Below, piece by piece: positions 14,475 to 20,436 of a DNA stretch of 20,436 nt. The position numbers were made by a program, and so were the translations under genes. The notes beneath the pieces were generated by a model. It worked only from the letters and a program-made list of their open reading frames with translations, searched no databases and was not told the DNA's origin. Position 1 is the first letter of the stretch; each line of letters starts with the position of its first letter. This stretch comes from UBA4421 sp028228615 (lineage in GTDB: Bacteria; Pseudomonadota; Gammaproteobacteria; Pseudomonadales; Azotimanducaceae): the NCBI GenBank assembly GCA_028228615.1, contig JAOJBS010000031.1, positions 1 to 20,436 on the forward strand, written 5' to 3'.

Positions 14475-15734
14475 ATGTCCAAACTTGCAGGGCAGCATAT
14501 TTTGCTTGGTATTTCGTCAGGCATTGCTGCGTATAAAACCCCCGCTCTTGTAAGAGGTTTAGTTGCCCAAGGTGCGGAAGTTAAAGTTGTGATGTCAGAA
14601 AATGCCCACCACTTTGTTACGCCAACGGCCCTACAAGCTGTATCTGGCAGCCCTGTGCGCAATACCCTTTGGGACGAAAATGCAGAAGCTGCCATGGGGC
14701 ATATTGAATTAGCTAGGTGGGCGGACCAAATTGTTATAGCACCGGCCACGGCCAACTGCATTGCAAGGCTCGCTCAGGGCCAGGCTGACGACTTGCTGAC
14801 GACGCTATGTTTGGCCACACAAGCGCCTATTAGTGTTGCGCCCTCTATGAACCAGCAGATGTACAAACACCCCGCGACACAAGCCAATCTGCAAACGTTG
14901 TCCAACTACAATTATCGGCTGATTGGGCCGGACCACGGCGACCAAGCCTGTGGCGACGACGGCCCTGGTAGAATGACCGAACCCGAAGAGATCATTGAAG
15001 CCATAATTGCCCAGCAATATTCACCCATGACGGAAAGCGCAAAGAGTGCACAATGGGCCGGGTTGCACATCATGATTACCACTGGACCGACACAGGAAGC
15101 CATAGACCCAGTGCGCTATATCTCTAACCACAGCTCAGGATTACAGGGATTAAGTATTGCCAATGCCGCCCTCGCGCGTGGCGCCAAAGTCAGCGTCATT
15201 GCAGGACCACGGGTACCTGAATCTAACCCGTCTATCACCCGCTTAGACGTGACCACTGCTTTAGAAATGCATGACACAGTGCACCAGCATTTAGACGATG
15301 TTGATGTCTTTATCGGCGTTGCGGCAGTCGCTGACTATCGAGTTGAGGCGATTCAGGACAAGAAGATCAAACGCACGGAAACGCAAGATCCAAATATGAA
15401 TCTGCGCCTTGTAGAAAATCCGGACATTATCGCCAGCGTAGTGGCCAGCAAGTCCGCTGGGCTGGTCATTGGCTTCGCAGCCGAAACACACGACACCTTG
15501 GAATACGCACGCGCCAAGCGCCAACGCAAAGGTTTAGACGCGATTATTGTCAATGACGTTTCCGACCACGACATTGGTTTTAACAGCCAAGACAACGAGG
15601 TGACCTTTATTCACCAAGATGGTGAGACCAGATATCCGCGCCAGAGCAAAGGCCAAATAGCAGAGCACTTGCTAGATGAAATCATTTCTGTTTTTGCAAA
15701 ACAACTAACCAAAAAAATCGCGAACAAACAATAA
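14475..15734 (+). CDS. coaBC: Bifunctional phosphopantothenoylcysteine decarboxylase / phosphopantothenate-cysteine ligase
   Basis: This enzyme carries out two consecutive steps of CoA synthesis: the CoaB half ligates cysteine to phosphopantothenate and the CoaC half decarboxylates the product. Of 419 residues, the flavodoxin-like CoaC domain (about 1-190) shows GISSGIAAYK, the active histidine H76 in MGHIELARWAD, APATANCIARL, PSMNQQMY (N125) and the flap cysteine C159 in QACGDDGPGRM. The CoaB domain starts near 197 with ITTGPTQEAIDPVRYISNHS and has AAVADYRV and KKIKRTE. The segment SSGLQG replaces the usual SSGKMG. ATG at 14475 has AAGG eight bases upstream; an in-frame ATG at 14457 is less likely. 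algC follows directly where dut is expected. Confidence 0.95.
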   Translation: MSKLAGQHILLGISSGIAAYKTPALVRGLVAQGAEVKVVMSENAHHFVTPTALQAVSGSPVRNTLWDENAEAAMGHIELARWADQIVIAPATANCIARLAQGQADDLLTTLCLATQAPISVAPSMNQQMYKHPATQANLQTLSNYNYRLIGPDHGDQACGDDGPGRMTEPEEIIEAIIAQQYSPMTESAKSAQWAGLHIMITTGPTQEAIDPVRYISNHSSGLQGLSIANAALARGAKVSVIAGPRVPESNPSITRLDVTTALEMHDTVHQHLDDVDVFIGVAAVADYRVEAIQDKKIKRTETQDPNMNLRLVENPDIIASVVASKSAGLVIGFAAETHDTLEYARAKRQRKGLDAIIVNDVSDHDIGFNSQDNEVTFIHQDGETRYPRQSKGQIAEHLLDEIISVFAKQLTKKIANKQ

Positions 15735-15742
15735 GAGACCCC

Positions 15743-17152
15743 ATGAGCAATAACGTTTTTTCCCCAACAAGCCTTGAACAAACCGAAGTAGACGGGGGCA
15801 TTTTTCGTGCCTATGACATTAGGGGCATTGTTACAACCAACCTAACCCCAGACATGGTTTATTGGATTGGCAGGTCTTTTGCCACCAAGGCGGTGCCATC
15901 TGGCAACCTTCAAGCGGTTACGGGTAGAGACGGGCGCTTATCAAGCCCAGCTCTTGAGCAAGCGCTTATCGCTGGTCTGGTAGAGGGCGGCATGGCGGTG
16001 ATCAGTATTGGTCAGGTGCCAACGCCCGTACTGTATTATGCGACTCACGAGCTGGGCACCGGCACAGGGATCATGATCACCGGCAGTCACAACCCACCAG
16101 AGTACAATGGTCTTAAAATGATGATCGGCGGGGTTACGCTTGCGGAATCAATGATCCAAGACCTTTATCAAAACTTACTCAACAACACCTTAATTGAGGG
16201 ACAGGGCAGCGCCTCCTCGCAAGTAATGGATGAGCGTTACATTGATCAGGCATTAGCCGCCGGCAAGCTATCTAGGCGACTAAAAGTTGTGGTGGACTGT
16301 GGTAATGGCGTTGCTGGAGAAATGGCCCCAGCGCTGCTGACCAAACTCGGCTGTGATGTCATTCCCTTGTTCTGTGAAATTGACGGTAACTTCCCCAATC
16401 ACCACCCAGACCCAGCTGAACCTGAAAACTTAGAAGACCTGATCGCTGCGGTAAAGGCTGAACAAGCCGACGTTGGCCTGGCCTTTGACGGCGACGGCGA
16501 TCGGCTTGGCGTGGTGACGCCCGCTGGGGAAGTCATTTGGCCAGACAAAATGATGATGCTTTTTGTTGAGGACATCTGTGCACGAGTGCCAGATTCTAAG
16601 GTCATATTTGACGTCAAATGTAGCCGCAACCTTGAGCAAATTATTTTGCAATCTGGCGGCAAGCCGCTGATGTGGAAGACCGGCCACTCACATATGAAGG
16701 CGAAAATCAAAGAAACCAAGGCCGCTATTGCTGGAGAATTCAGCGGCCACATATGCTTTGGCGAACGCTGGTATGGCTTTGACGATGCGCTTTATACCGC
16801 CGTGCGCCTGCTCGAACTGCTCAGCGCTACCGAACAAAATGTGGACGAGGTGTTTGCCAAGTATCCAACTACATTCACCACTCCGGAACTGAAGATTTTG
16901 ACAGCGGAGACCCACAAGTTTTGGGTTATGGACCAGCTCATTGCCAATGCAGACTTTGGCAATGGCCGCGTCACCTTGATCGACGGCATTCGCGTTGATT
17001 TCGAGGATGGTTGGGGGCTCATACGCCCCTCGAACACAAGTCCGGTATTGTCATTACGATTTGAAGCCGACACCCAAGAGGCGTTAGATCGCATTCAGGA
17101 TGAATTTCAGGCTCAATTGGCTAACATAGACGACACGCTTAAATTTCGCTAA
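15743..17152 (+). CDS. algC: Phosphomannomutase/phosphoglucomutase
   Basis: This alpha-D-phosphohexomutase interconverts hexose 1- and 6-phosphates, supplying GDP-mannose, UDP-glucose and related sugars for lipopolysaccharide and exopolysaccharide. The 469 residues contain the phosphoserine S115 in TGSHNPPEYNG, the metal-binding loop D249-G-D251-G-D253-R254, the sugar-specificity loop GEFSGH (331-336), and the C-terminal phosphate-binding RPSNTSPVL. The length is close to P. aeruginosa AlgC (463). It begins eight bases after coaBC. The order coaBC-(dut)-algC-argB is known from pseudomonads; dut is absent here. The name AlgC reflects the family and does not by itself imply alginate production. 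Confidence 0.94.
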   Translation: MSNNVFSPTSLEQTEVDGGIFRAYDIRGIVTTNLTPDMVYWIGRSFATKAVPSGNLQAVTGRDGRLSSPALEQALIAGLVEGGMAVISIGQVPTPVLYYATHELGTGTGIMITGSHNPPEYNGLKMMIGGVTLAESMIQDLYQNLLNNTLIEGQGSASSQVMDERYIDQALAAGKLSRRLKVVVDCGNGVAGEMAPALLTKLGCDVIPLFCEIDGNFPNHHPDPAEPENLEDLIAAVKAEQADVGLAFDGDGDRLGVVTPAGEVIWPDKMMMLFVEDICARVPDSKVIFDVKCSRNLEQIILQSGGKPLMWKTGHSHMKAKIKETKAAIAGEFSGHICFGERWYGFDDALYTAVRLLELLSATEQNVDEVFAKYPTTFTTPELKILTAETHKFWVMDQLIANADFGNGRVTLIDGIRVDFEDGWGLIRPSNTSPVLSLRFEADTQEALDRIQDEFQAQLANIDDTLKFR

Positions 17153-17168
17153 GAACACAAAAACCACT

Positions 17169-18068
17169 ATGAATTCATCCAATACAGTAACGGTTCAGGT
17201 CTTAACTGAAGCCCTACCCTACATCCAACGCTTTCACGGCCAGACTGTTGTGATCAAATATGGCGGCAATGCCATGACCGACGAAAGCCTGAAAAACAGC
17301 TTTGCCCGAGACGTTGTACTTATGAAGCTGGTGGGCATTAACCCGGTAATCGTTCATGGCGGCGGCCCGCAAATTGGCAACCTGCTGGAAAAATTGGGCA
17401 TTGAGTCGAAATTTGTCAACGGCATGCGCGTGACCGATTCGCAAACTATGGATGTGGTGCAAATGGTTTTGGGCGGCTTAGTCAATCAGGAGATTGTCTC
17501 TTTACTCAATACCCATGGTGGCAGAGCCGTGGGTGTAACAGGCAAAGACGGTAACCTTATACAAGCTGAGAAATTACCTATGCCCGCATCAGCAGACCCC
17601 GCAAGCTCTGCCTCGGAAATTATTGATATTGGCCACGTTGGCGCCATTACAAATATCGACGTGGACGTGCTTAACACGCTTAAAGACTCACAGTTTATTC
17701 CTGTTATTGCGCCCATCGGCGTTGGCGAGAAAGGTGAGTCGTATAATATTAATGCCGACATCGTGGCCGGCGCGATTGCCGAATACTTAGGCGCAGAAAA
17801 ACTGCTTCTATTGACTAACACGCCTGGCATTTTAGATGCCAACAAAGAAACCATTTCCACCATTGCTAAGGCCGAAGTAGAGCAACTGATCGCCGACGGT
17901 GTGATCAATGAAGGCATGTTGCCCAAGGTAGATTGCGCGCTAAAAGCGGTCTCATCAGGCGTAAGCAGCGTGCAAATAGTGGATGGTCGAGTCCCCCACG
18001 CACTACTGTTAGAAGTTTTTACAGACTCTGGCATTGGCACACAGATTATTGACCATGTCGAAAGCTAA
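17169..18068 (+). CDS. argB: Acetylglutamate kinase
   Basis: This amino-acid kinase phosphorylates N-acetylglutamate, the second step of arginine synthesis. The 299 residues have the nucleotide motif IKYGGNAM near the N-terminus, IVHGGGPQIGNLL, the substrate segment NGMRVTD, and the ATP-site region LLLLTNTPGILD. An N-terminal helix ahead of the kinase core (TVQVLTEALPYIQRF) is the feature of hexameric, arginine-inhibited enzymes, so feedback inhibition by arginine is likely. ATG lies 16 bases after algC. Its last 14 bases overlap the slmA start, which suggests coupled translation. Confidence 0.96.
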   Translation: MNSSNTVTVQVLTEALPYIQRFHGQTVVIKYGGNAMTDESLKNSFARDVVLMKLVGINPVIVHGGGPQIGNLLEKLGIESKFVNGMRVTDSQTMDVVQMVLGGLVNQEIVSLLNTHGGRAVGVTGKDGNLIQAEKLPMPASADPASSASEIIDIGHVGAITNIDVDVLNTLKDSQFIPVIAPIGVGEKGESYNINADIVAGAIAEYLGAEKLLLLTNTPGILDANKETISTIAKAEVEQLIADGVINEGMLPKVDCALKAVSSGVSSVQIVDGRVPHALLLEVFTDSGIGTQIIDHVES

Positions 18069-18651
18069 TCGTAAGCAGGAGATCCTGCAGGCTCTAGCAC
18101 AAATGCTTGAAGCCACACCTGGCGGTAAAATCACAACAGCAAGCCTTGCCAAAGAGGTGGGTGTTTCGGAGGCGGCGTTGTATCGCCACTTCCCTAGCAA
18201 AGCACGAATGATCGAGGGTTTAATTGAGTTTGCAGAAGAATCTTTGTTCAGCCGCATTGGCACAATACTCAGCGATCATGAAGACGCGGCGACAAGGTGC
18301 CACAACATCCTCTTTCTACTCCTAACGTTTGTAGAACGTAATCCGGGCTTTGCTCGACTATTTGTTGGCGACGCTCTACAAGGAGAAACCGAACGGCTGC
18401 GCGCTCGAATGTGTCAGCTGTTGGACCGAATAGAAACTCAAATGCGTCAGTGCATGCGTGAGGAGCGCGCGTTACAGCAGTTTGGCGACGTCGGGATCAG
18501 TGCTAAAGCAAACCTGCTGCTAGCCAGTGCGGAAGGGCATATACTGCAATTTGTTAGATCTGACTTTAGGCAACTACCTACAGCCCACTGGAAAGACCAA
18601 TGGGCATTATTGGCGGGCAGTATATTTGTAACTCAGCCTACTTCGAATTGA
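18055..18651 (+). CDS. slmA: Nucleoid occlusion factor SlmA (TetR family)
   Basis: This 198-residue protein has the same length as E. coli SlmA, which binds palindromic sites on the chromosome and blocks FtsZ polymerisation over unsegregated DNA. The N-terminal TetR-type helix-turn-helix is TTASLAKEVGVSEAALYRHFPSK. The body contains the conserved FARLFVGDALQGE stretch and the C-terminal ILQFVRSDFRQLPTAHW. ATG at 18055 is chosen because E. coli SlmA starts similarly; the TTG at 18034 would add seven residues inside argB. In E. coli it lies between dut and pyrE, as here except for the neighbour swap. It is convergent with pyrE. Confidence 0.93.
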   Translation: MSKANRKQEILQALAQMLEATPGGKITTASLAKEVGVSEAALYRHFPSKARMIEGLIEFAEESLFSRIGTILSDHEDAATRCHNILFLLLTFVERNPGFARLFVGDALQGETERLRARMCQLLDRIETQMRQCMREERALQQFGDVGISAKANLLLASAEGHILQFVRSDFRQLPTAHWKDQWALLAGSIFVTQPTSN

Positions 18652-18686
18652 ATCATGCGCCCACTGATTAGGGCATTGACAGTTCA

Positions 18687-19337
18687 CTAGGCAAGCTTGC
18701 AATAAGCTTGCTGATACGCGCGCATACTGTGCAAAACCGACTGCATATCATCCTGCCCTTGCAGAAAACTAATCACATCAGCCACACCTGCAATGGAGAC
18801 CAGCGGCGCAGCTAAATCTGTAGCCAAGTCGTCTACGGCGGTCTGACCCGACGGGCCAAATTCAGCCCTGTCCAGCGCAATCACCACGCCAGCAATTTCT
18901 GCTCCCTCTACTTTAATCAGGTCTACCGCCGTGCGAATGGCTTTGCCCGACGTAAGAACATCATCTACCAACAGTATTCGACCCTGCACTGGCGCACCGA
19001 CCAAATTGCCACCTTCACCATGGTCTTTAGCCTCTTTGCGGTTGTAGGACACGCCCACATTGATGCCGCGCTCGGCTAACGCCAATCCGGTAGCAACAGC
19101 AATCGGAATACCTTTGTAGGCCGGCCCAAATAGAACATCAAATTCTACCTTGGACGCCACAATGGCATCCGCATAGGCCCTGCCTAACGTTAACAAACCG
19201 GGGCCGTCGTCTACCGAACCTAGGTTAAAAAAGTACGGACTCTTGCGACCTGAGTTCAAAGTGAAGTCACCAAATTTTAAGACACCTTGGCCAACTAAAA
19301 ATTCGATAAAAGATGCGGTGGAAGTAGTAGCTGTCAT
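18687..19337 (-). CDS. pyrE: Orotate phosphoribosyltransferase
   Basis: This enzyme makes orotidine 5'-phosphate from orotate and PRPP in pyrimidine synthesis. Over 216 residues it shows the N-terminal LKFGDFTLNSGRKSPYFFNLG, GPAYKGIP, the flexible catalytic loop RKEAKDHGEGG (100-110) and the PRPP motif ILLVDDVLTSGKA (121-133). The ATG has a strong GGAG site five bases upstream. It is downstream of rph as in E. coli, where UTP-dependent attenuation in the gap controls expression; the gap here (183 bases) contains several hairpins. Its last codons form a perfect hairpin (18691-18711). Confidence 0.97.
   Translation of the reverse strand: MTATTSTASFIEFLVGQGVLKFGDFTLNSGRKSPYFFNLGSVDDGPGLLTLGRAYADAIVASKVEFDVLFGPAYKGIPIAVATGLALAERGINVGVSYNRKEAKDHGEGGNLVGAPVQGRILLVDDVLTSGKAIRTAVDLIKVEGAEIAGVVIALDRAEFGPSGQTAVDDLATDLAAPLVSIAGVADVISFLQGQDDMQSVLHSMRAYQQAYCKLA
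18691..18711. repeat. Perfect 8-base hairpin in the 3' end of pyrE
   Basis: GCAAGCTT (18691-18698) and AAGCTTGC (18704-18711) pair perfectly around five bases. The hairpin covers the last codons of pyrE (QAYCKLA), where slmA and pyrE converge across a 35-base gap. No U tract follows on either strand, so it may stop or protect transcripts only with help from other factors. Confidence 0.5.
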
Positions 19338-19383
19338 TTTTTCTCCAAACTAAAAAGAAAACGTTGAGGAAGTAGATAAGTCA

Positions 19384-19482
19384 TCAAAAGGGCAATTGTT
19401 CCCTTGGCCGCAAACCTAATATTGGCCAAAAGTGTCCCCATCAGTTTCCTGTTGGGGACAAAAGGCGCAGGCTATCGCACCC
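19384..19482 (-). promoter_or_regulatory. Putative attenuator leader between rph and pyrE
   Basis: Read on the minus strand, three hairpins occur in order. Hairpin A (19464-19482) is GGGTGC with GCGCCT followed by TTTT-G. Hairpin B (19433-19460) has a seven-base TGTCCCC/GGGGACA stem, an internal 2x2 loop and a CAG-GAAA-CTG tip. Hairpin C (19388-19405) is AAGGG with CCCTT and a following TTTTG. The GAAA tetraloop exists only on this strand. Hairpin A begins about 38 bases after the rph stop. The layout resembles the E. coli rph-pyrE leader, where UTP levels couple translation to termination. The U tracts are short. Confidence 0.45.
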
Positions 19483-19520
19483 ATTTATTTGCCAATTTAT
19501 TGCACCAATGACGGCGCTAA

Positions 19521-20222
19521 TTACAGAGCCAATGCGGCCTGCTGGAGAGCGAGTAACTCGGCAGTGCCTTTTTCTGCCAGCTCAATCAAAGCGAACAGCT
19601 CGGTCTTATTGAACGGTGCTTCCTCGCCGGTGCCCTGCAGCTCAATAAAACCTTTGTCGCCCATGGCAACAACGTTCATATCGGTTTCAGCATTGGAATC
19701 TTCAGCGTAGTCCAAGTCCAGAACCGGCGTACCTTTGTAAATGCCCACACTCACCGAAGACACCATACCGATCAACGCATCAGGAGCATTGACCGAGGCA
19801 ATAGCGTCAGCCAGCGCAACTGCGCCGCCAGTAATTGACGCAGTTCTAGTACCGCCATCAGCCTGAATCACATCGCAATCTAGACGAATAGTGCGCTCAC
19901 CCAAAGCCTTCATGTCGACCATGGCACGTAGCGAGCGACCAATAAGACGCTGAATCTCAACAGTACGACCACCCTGCTTACCACGCGCAGCCTCACGATC
20001 ATTACGGCTGTTAGTGGCACCCGGCAACATACCGTACTCGGCGGTCACCCAACCCACACCTTTACCGCGCAAAAATCCAGGCACTGAATTCTCTACGGAG
20101 GCCGTGCAGATGACTTTGGTATTGCCAAACTCAACCAACACAGATCCCGCAGAATGCATGGTGAAGTTGCGCGTAAATTTAATGTCTCTGAGCTGATCGG
20201 TTGATCTACCACTTGGCCGCAT
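19521..20222 (-). CDS. rph: Ribonuclease PH
   Basis: This phosphorolytic 3'-5' exoribonuclease trims tRNA 3' ends and takes part in rRNA turnover. The 233 residues begin MRPSGRSTDQLRDIKFTRNF and contain the conserved TAEYGMLPGATNSRNDREA, RTVEIQRLIGRSLRAM, the catalytic-site strand IRLDCDVIQADGGTRTASI and LDLDYAEDSNAETDMNVV, with no disruption. E. coli K-12 carries a frameshift in its rph; this copy is intact. ATG at 20222 has AGGAG five bases upstream. It is the promoter-proximal gene of rph-pyrE; the region upstream (20223-20436) holds two palindromes and probably serves a divergent gene beyond the window. Confidence 0.97.
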   Translation of the reverse strand: MRPSGRSTDQLRDIKFTRNFTMHSAGSVLVEFGNTKVICTASVENSVPGFLRGKGVGWVTAEYGMLPGATNSRNDREAARGKQGGRTVEIQRLIGRSLRAMVDMKALGERTIRLDCDVIQADGGTRTASITGGAVALADAIASVNAPDALIGMVSSVSVGIYKGTPVLDLDYAEDSNAETDMNVVAMGDKGFIELQGTGEEAPFNKTELFALIELAEKGTAELLALQQAALAL

Positions 20223-20269
20223 AGTATCTCCTAAGGGTTTATAAATAGGGCGTTATGAAAATTGCTTCG

Positions 20270-20283
20270 TGGCAATGTTGCCA
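20270..20283. repeat. Inverted repeat TGGCAA/TTGCCA upstream of rph
   Basis: TGGCAA (20270-20275) and TTGCCA (20278-20283) are perfect six-base arms with two bases between. It lies 48-61 bases upstream of the rph ATG, a typical operator position. The pattern would suit several regulator families (for instance LysR-type), and I cannot name one. Confidence 0.45.
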
Positions 20284-20297
20284 TCAAAGCCGCGAGC

Positions 20298-20310
20298 GTG
20301 AATTATTCAC
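20298..20310. repeat. 13-base palindrome GTGAATTATTCAC upstream of rph
   Basis: Two perfect six-base arms, GTGAAT and ATTCAC, surround a single T. It lies 76-88 bases upstream of the rph start. The half-sites look like the SlmA site GTGAGTACTCAC, but the length is odd and one base per arm differs, so a SlmA assignment would be speculative. Confidence 0.4.
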
Positions 20311-20436
20311 TCAAAGAGATATAGAGAACAGCGATTTCAATCAAAGAGGGCGTTTTAAACCCAGGATAACAACCAGTACCCCCATAGAGCGCCCTTAAGT
20401 TGGATACGCAACCACTCAAAGTTTGAGCACTAAAGC

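Larger units (their letters stand above)
20223..20436. other. Intergenic region upstream of rph
   Basis: Besides the rph ribosome site and the two palindromes, this 214-base stretch has an AGGGCG/CGCCCT pair (20347-20352 and 20390-20395) and no ORF above 60 codons on the plus strand that resembles a known protein. It probably contains the rph promoter and that of a divergent gene beyond the window; yicC is the usual neighbour. I see no strong -35/-10 pair. Confidence 0.4.

Noticed and set aside
18659..18674. GCCC/GGGC hairpin between slmA and pyrE as terminator
   Set aside because: The stem has only four pairs, an eight-base loop and no U tract.
1..20436. Mobile element, CRISPR, toxin-antitoxin, defence or secondary-metabolite system
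   Set aside because: All coding space is filled by conserved housekeeping genes in known orders; no transposase, integrase, direct-repeat array or unexplained gene cluster is visible.

Overview
This window is a dense block of chromosomal housekeeping genes from a gammaproteobacterium with mid-range GC. The gene content and order combine two known neighbourhoods. The left part (yggS-proC-yggT-metX-metW-DUF4426-rdgB-hemW, trmB, rpoH-ftsX-ftsE-ftsY, rsmD-coaD) follows the pseudomonad-type order. The right part (coaD, mutM-rpmG-rpmB, radC, coaBC, slmA, pyrE-rph) follows the E. coli order, but algC-argB sits where E. coli has dut. A free-living relative of Pseudomonadales/Cellvibrionales, possibly marine, would fit; this is inference from gene order, not a taxonomic test.

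Layout. 9-6016 (+): a tightly packed operon with stop/start overlaps (ATGA or TAATG), covering PLP homeostasis (yggS), proline (proC), a YggT membrane protein, methionine entry (metX-metW), a DUF4426 envelope protein, nucleotide-pool cleaning (rdgB) and the heme chaperone hemW. 6009-10801 (-): ftsY-ftsE-ftsX-rpoH-DUF423-trmB, read from right to left. 11011-12190 (+): rsmD and coaD, divergent from ftsY. 12276-13605 (-): rpmB-rpmG-mutM. 13674-14399 (-): radC. 14475-18651 (+): coaBC, algC, argB, slmA. 18687-20222 (-): rph and then pyrE. The last 214 bases are an apparently divergent control region whose right-hand gene lies outside the window.

Regulation stands out more than gene content. A perfect CIRCE operator (TTAGCACTC, nine bases, GAGTGCTAA) lies 32-58 bases upstream of the rpoH start. 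It suggests that the HrcA repressor controls the heat-shock sigma factor here. A perfect FNR/Anr-type box (TTGAT, four bases, ATCAA) lies upstream of coaD at a class II activation distance from a weak promoter. The rph-pyrE gap is rich in hairpins, as expected for a pyrimidine-responsive attenuator. Two genes, metW and ftsX, have an ATG overlapping the upstream stop codon that is out of frame with the gene body.

I found no mobile element, CRISPR array, defence system, rRNA or tRNA. There is no stretch above 300 bases without a gene. I see no undescribed multi-gene system; the unusual points are regulatory or concern gene starts.
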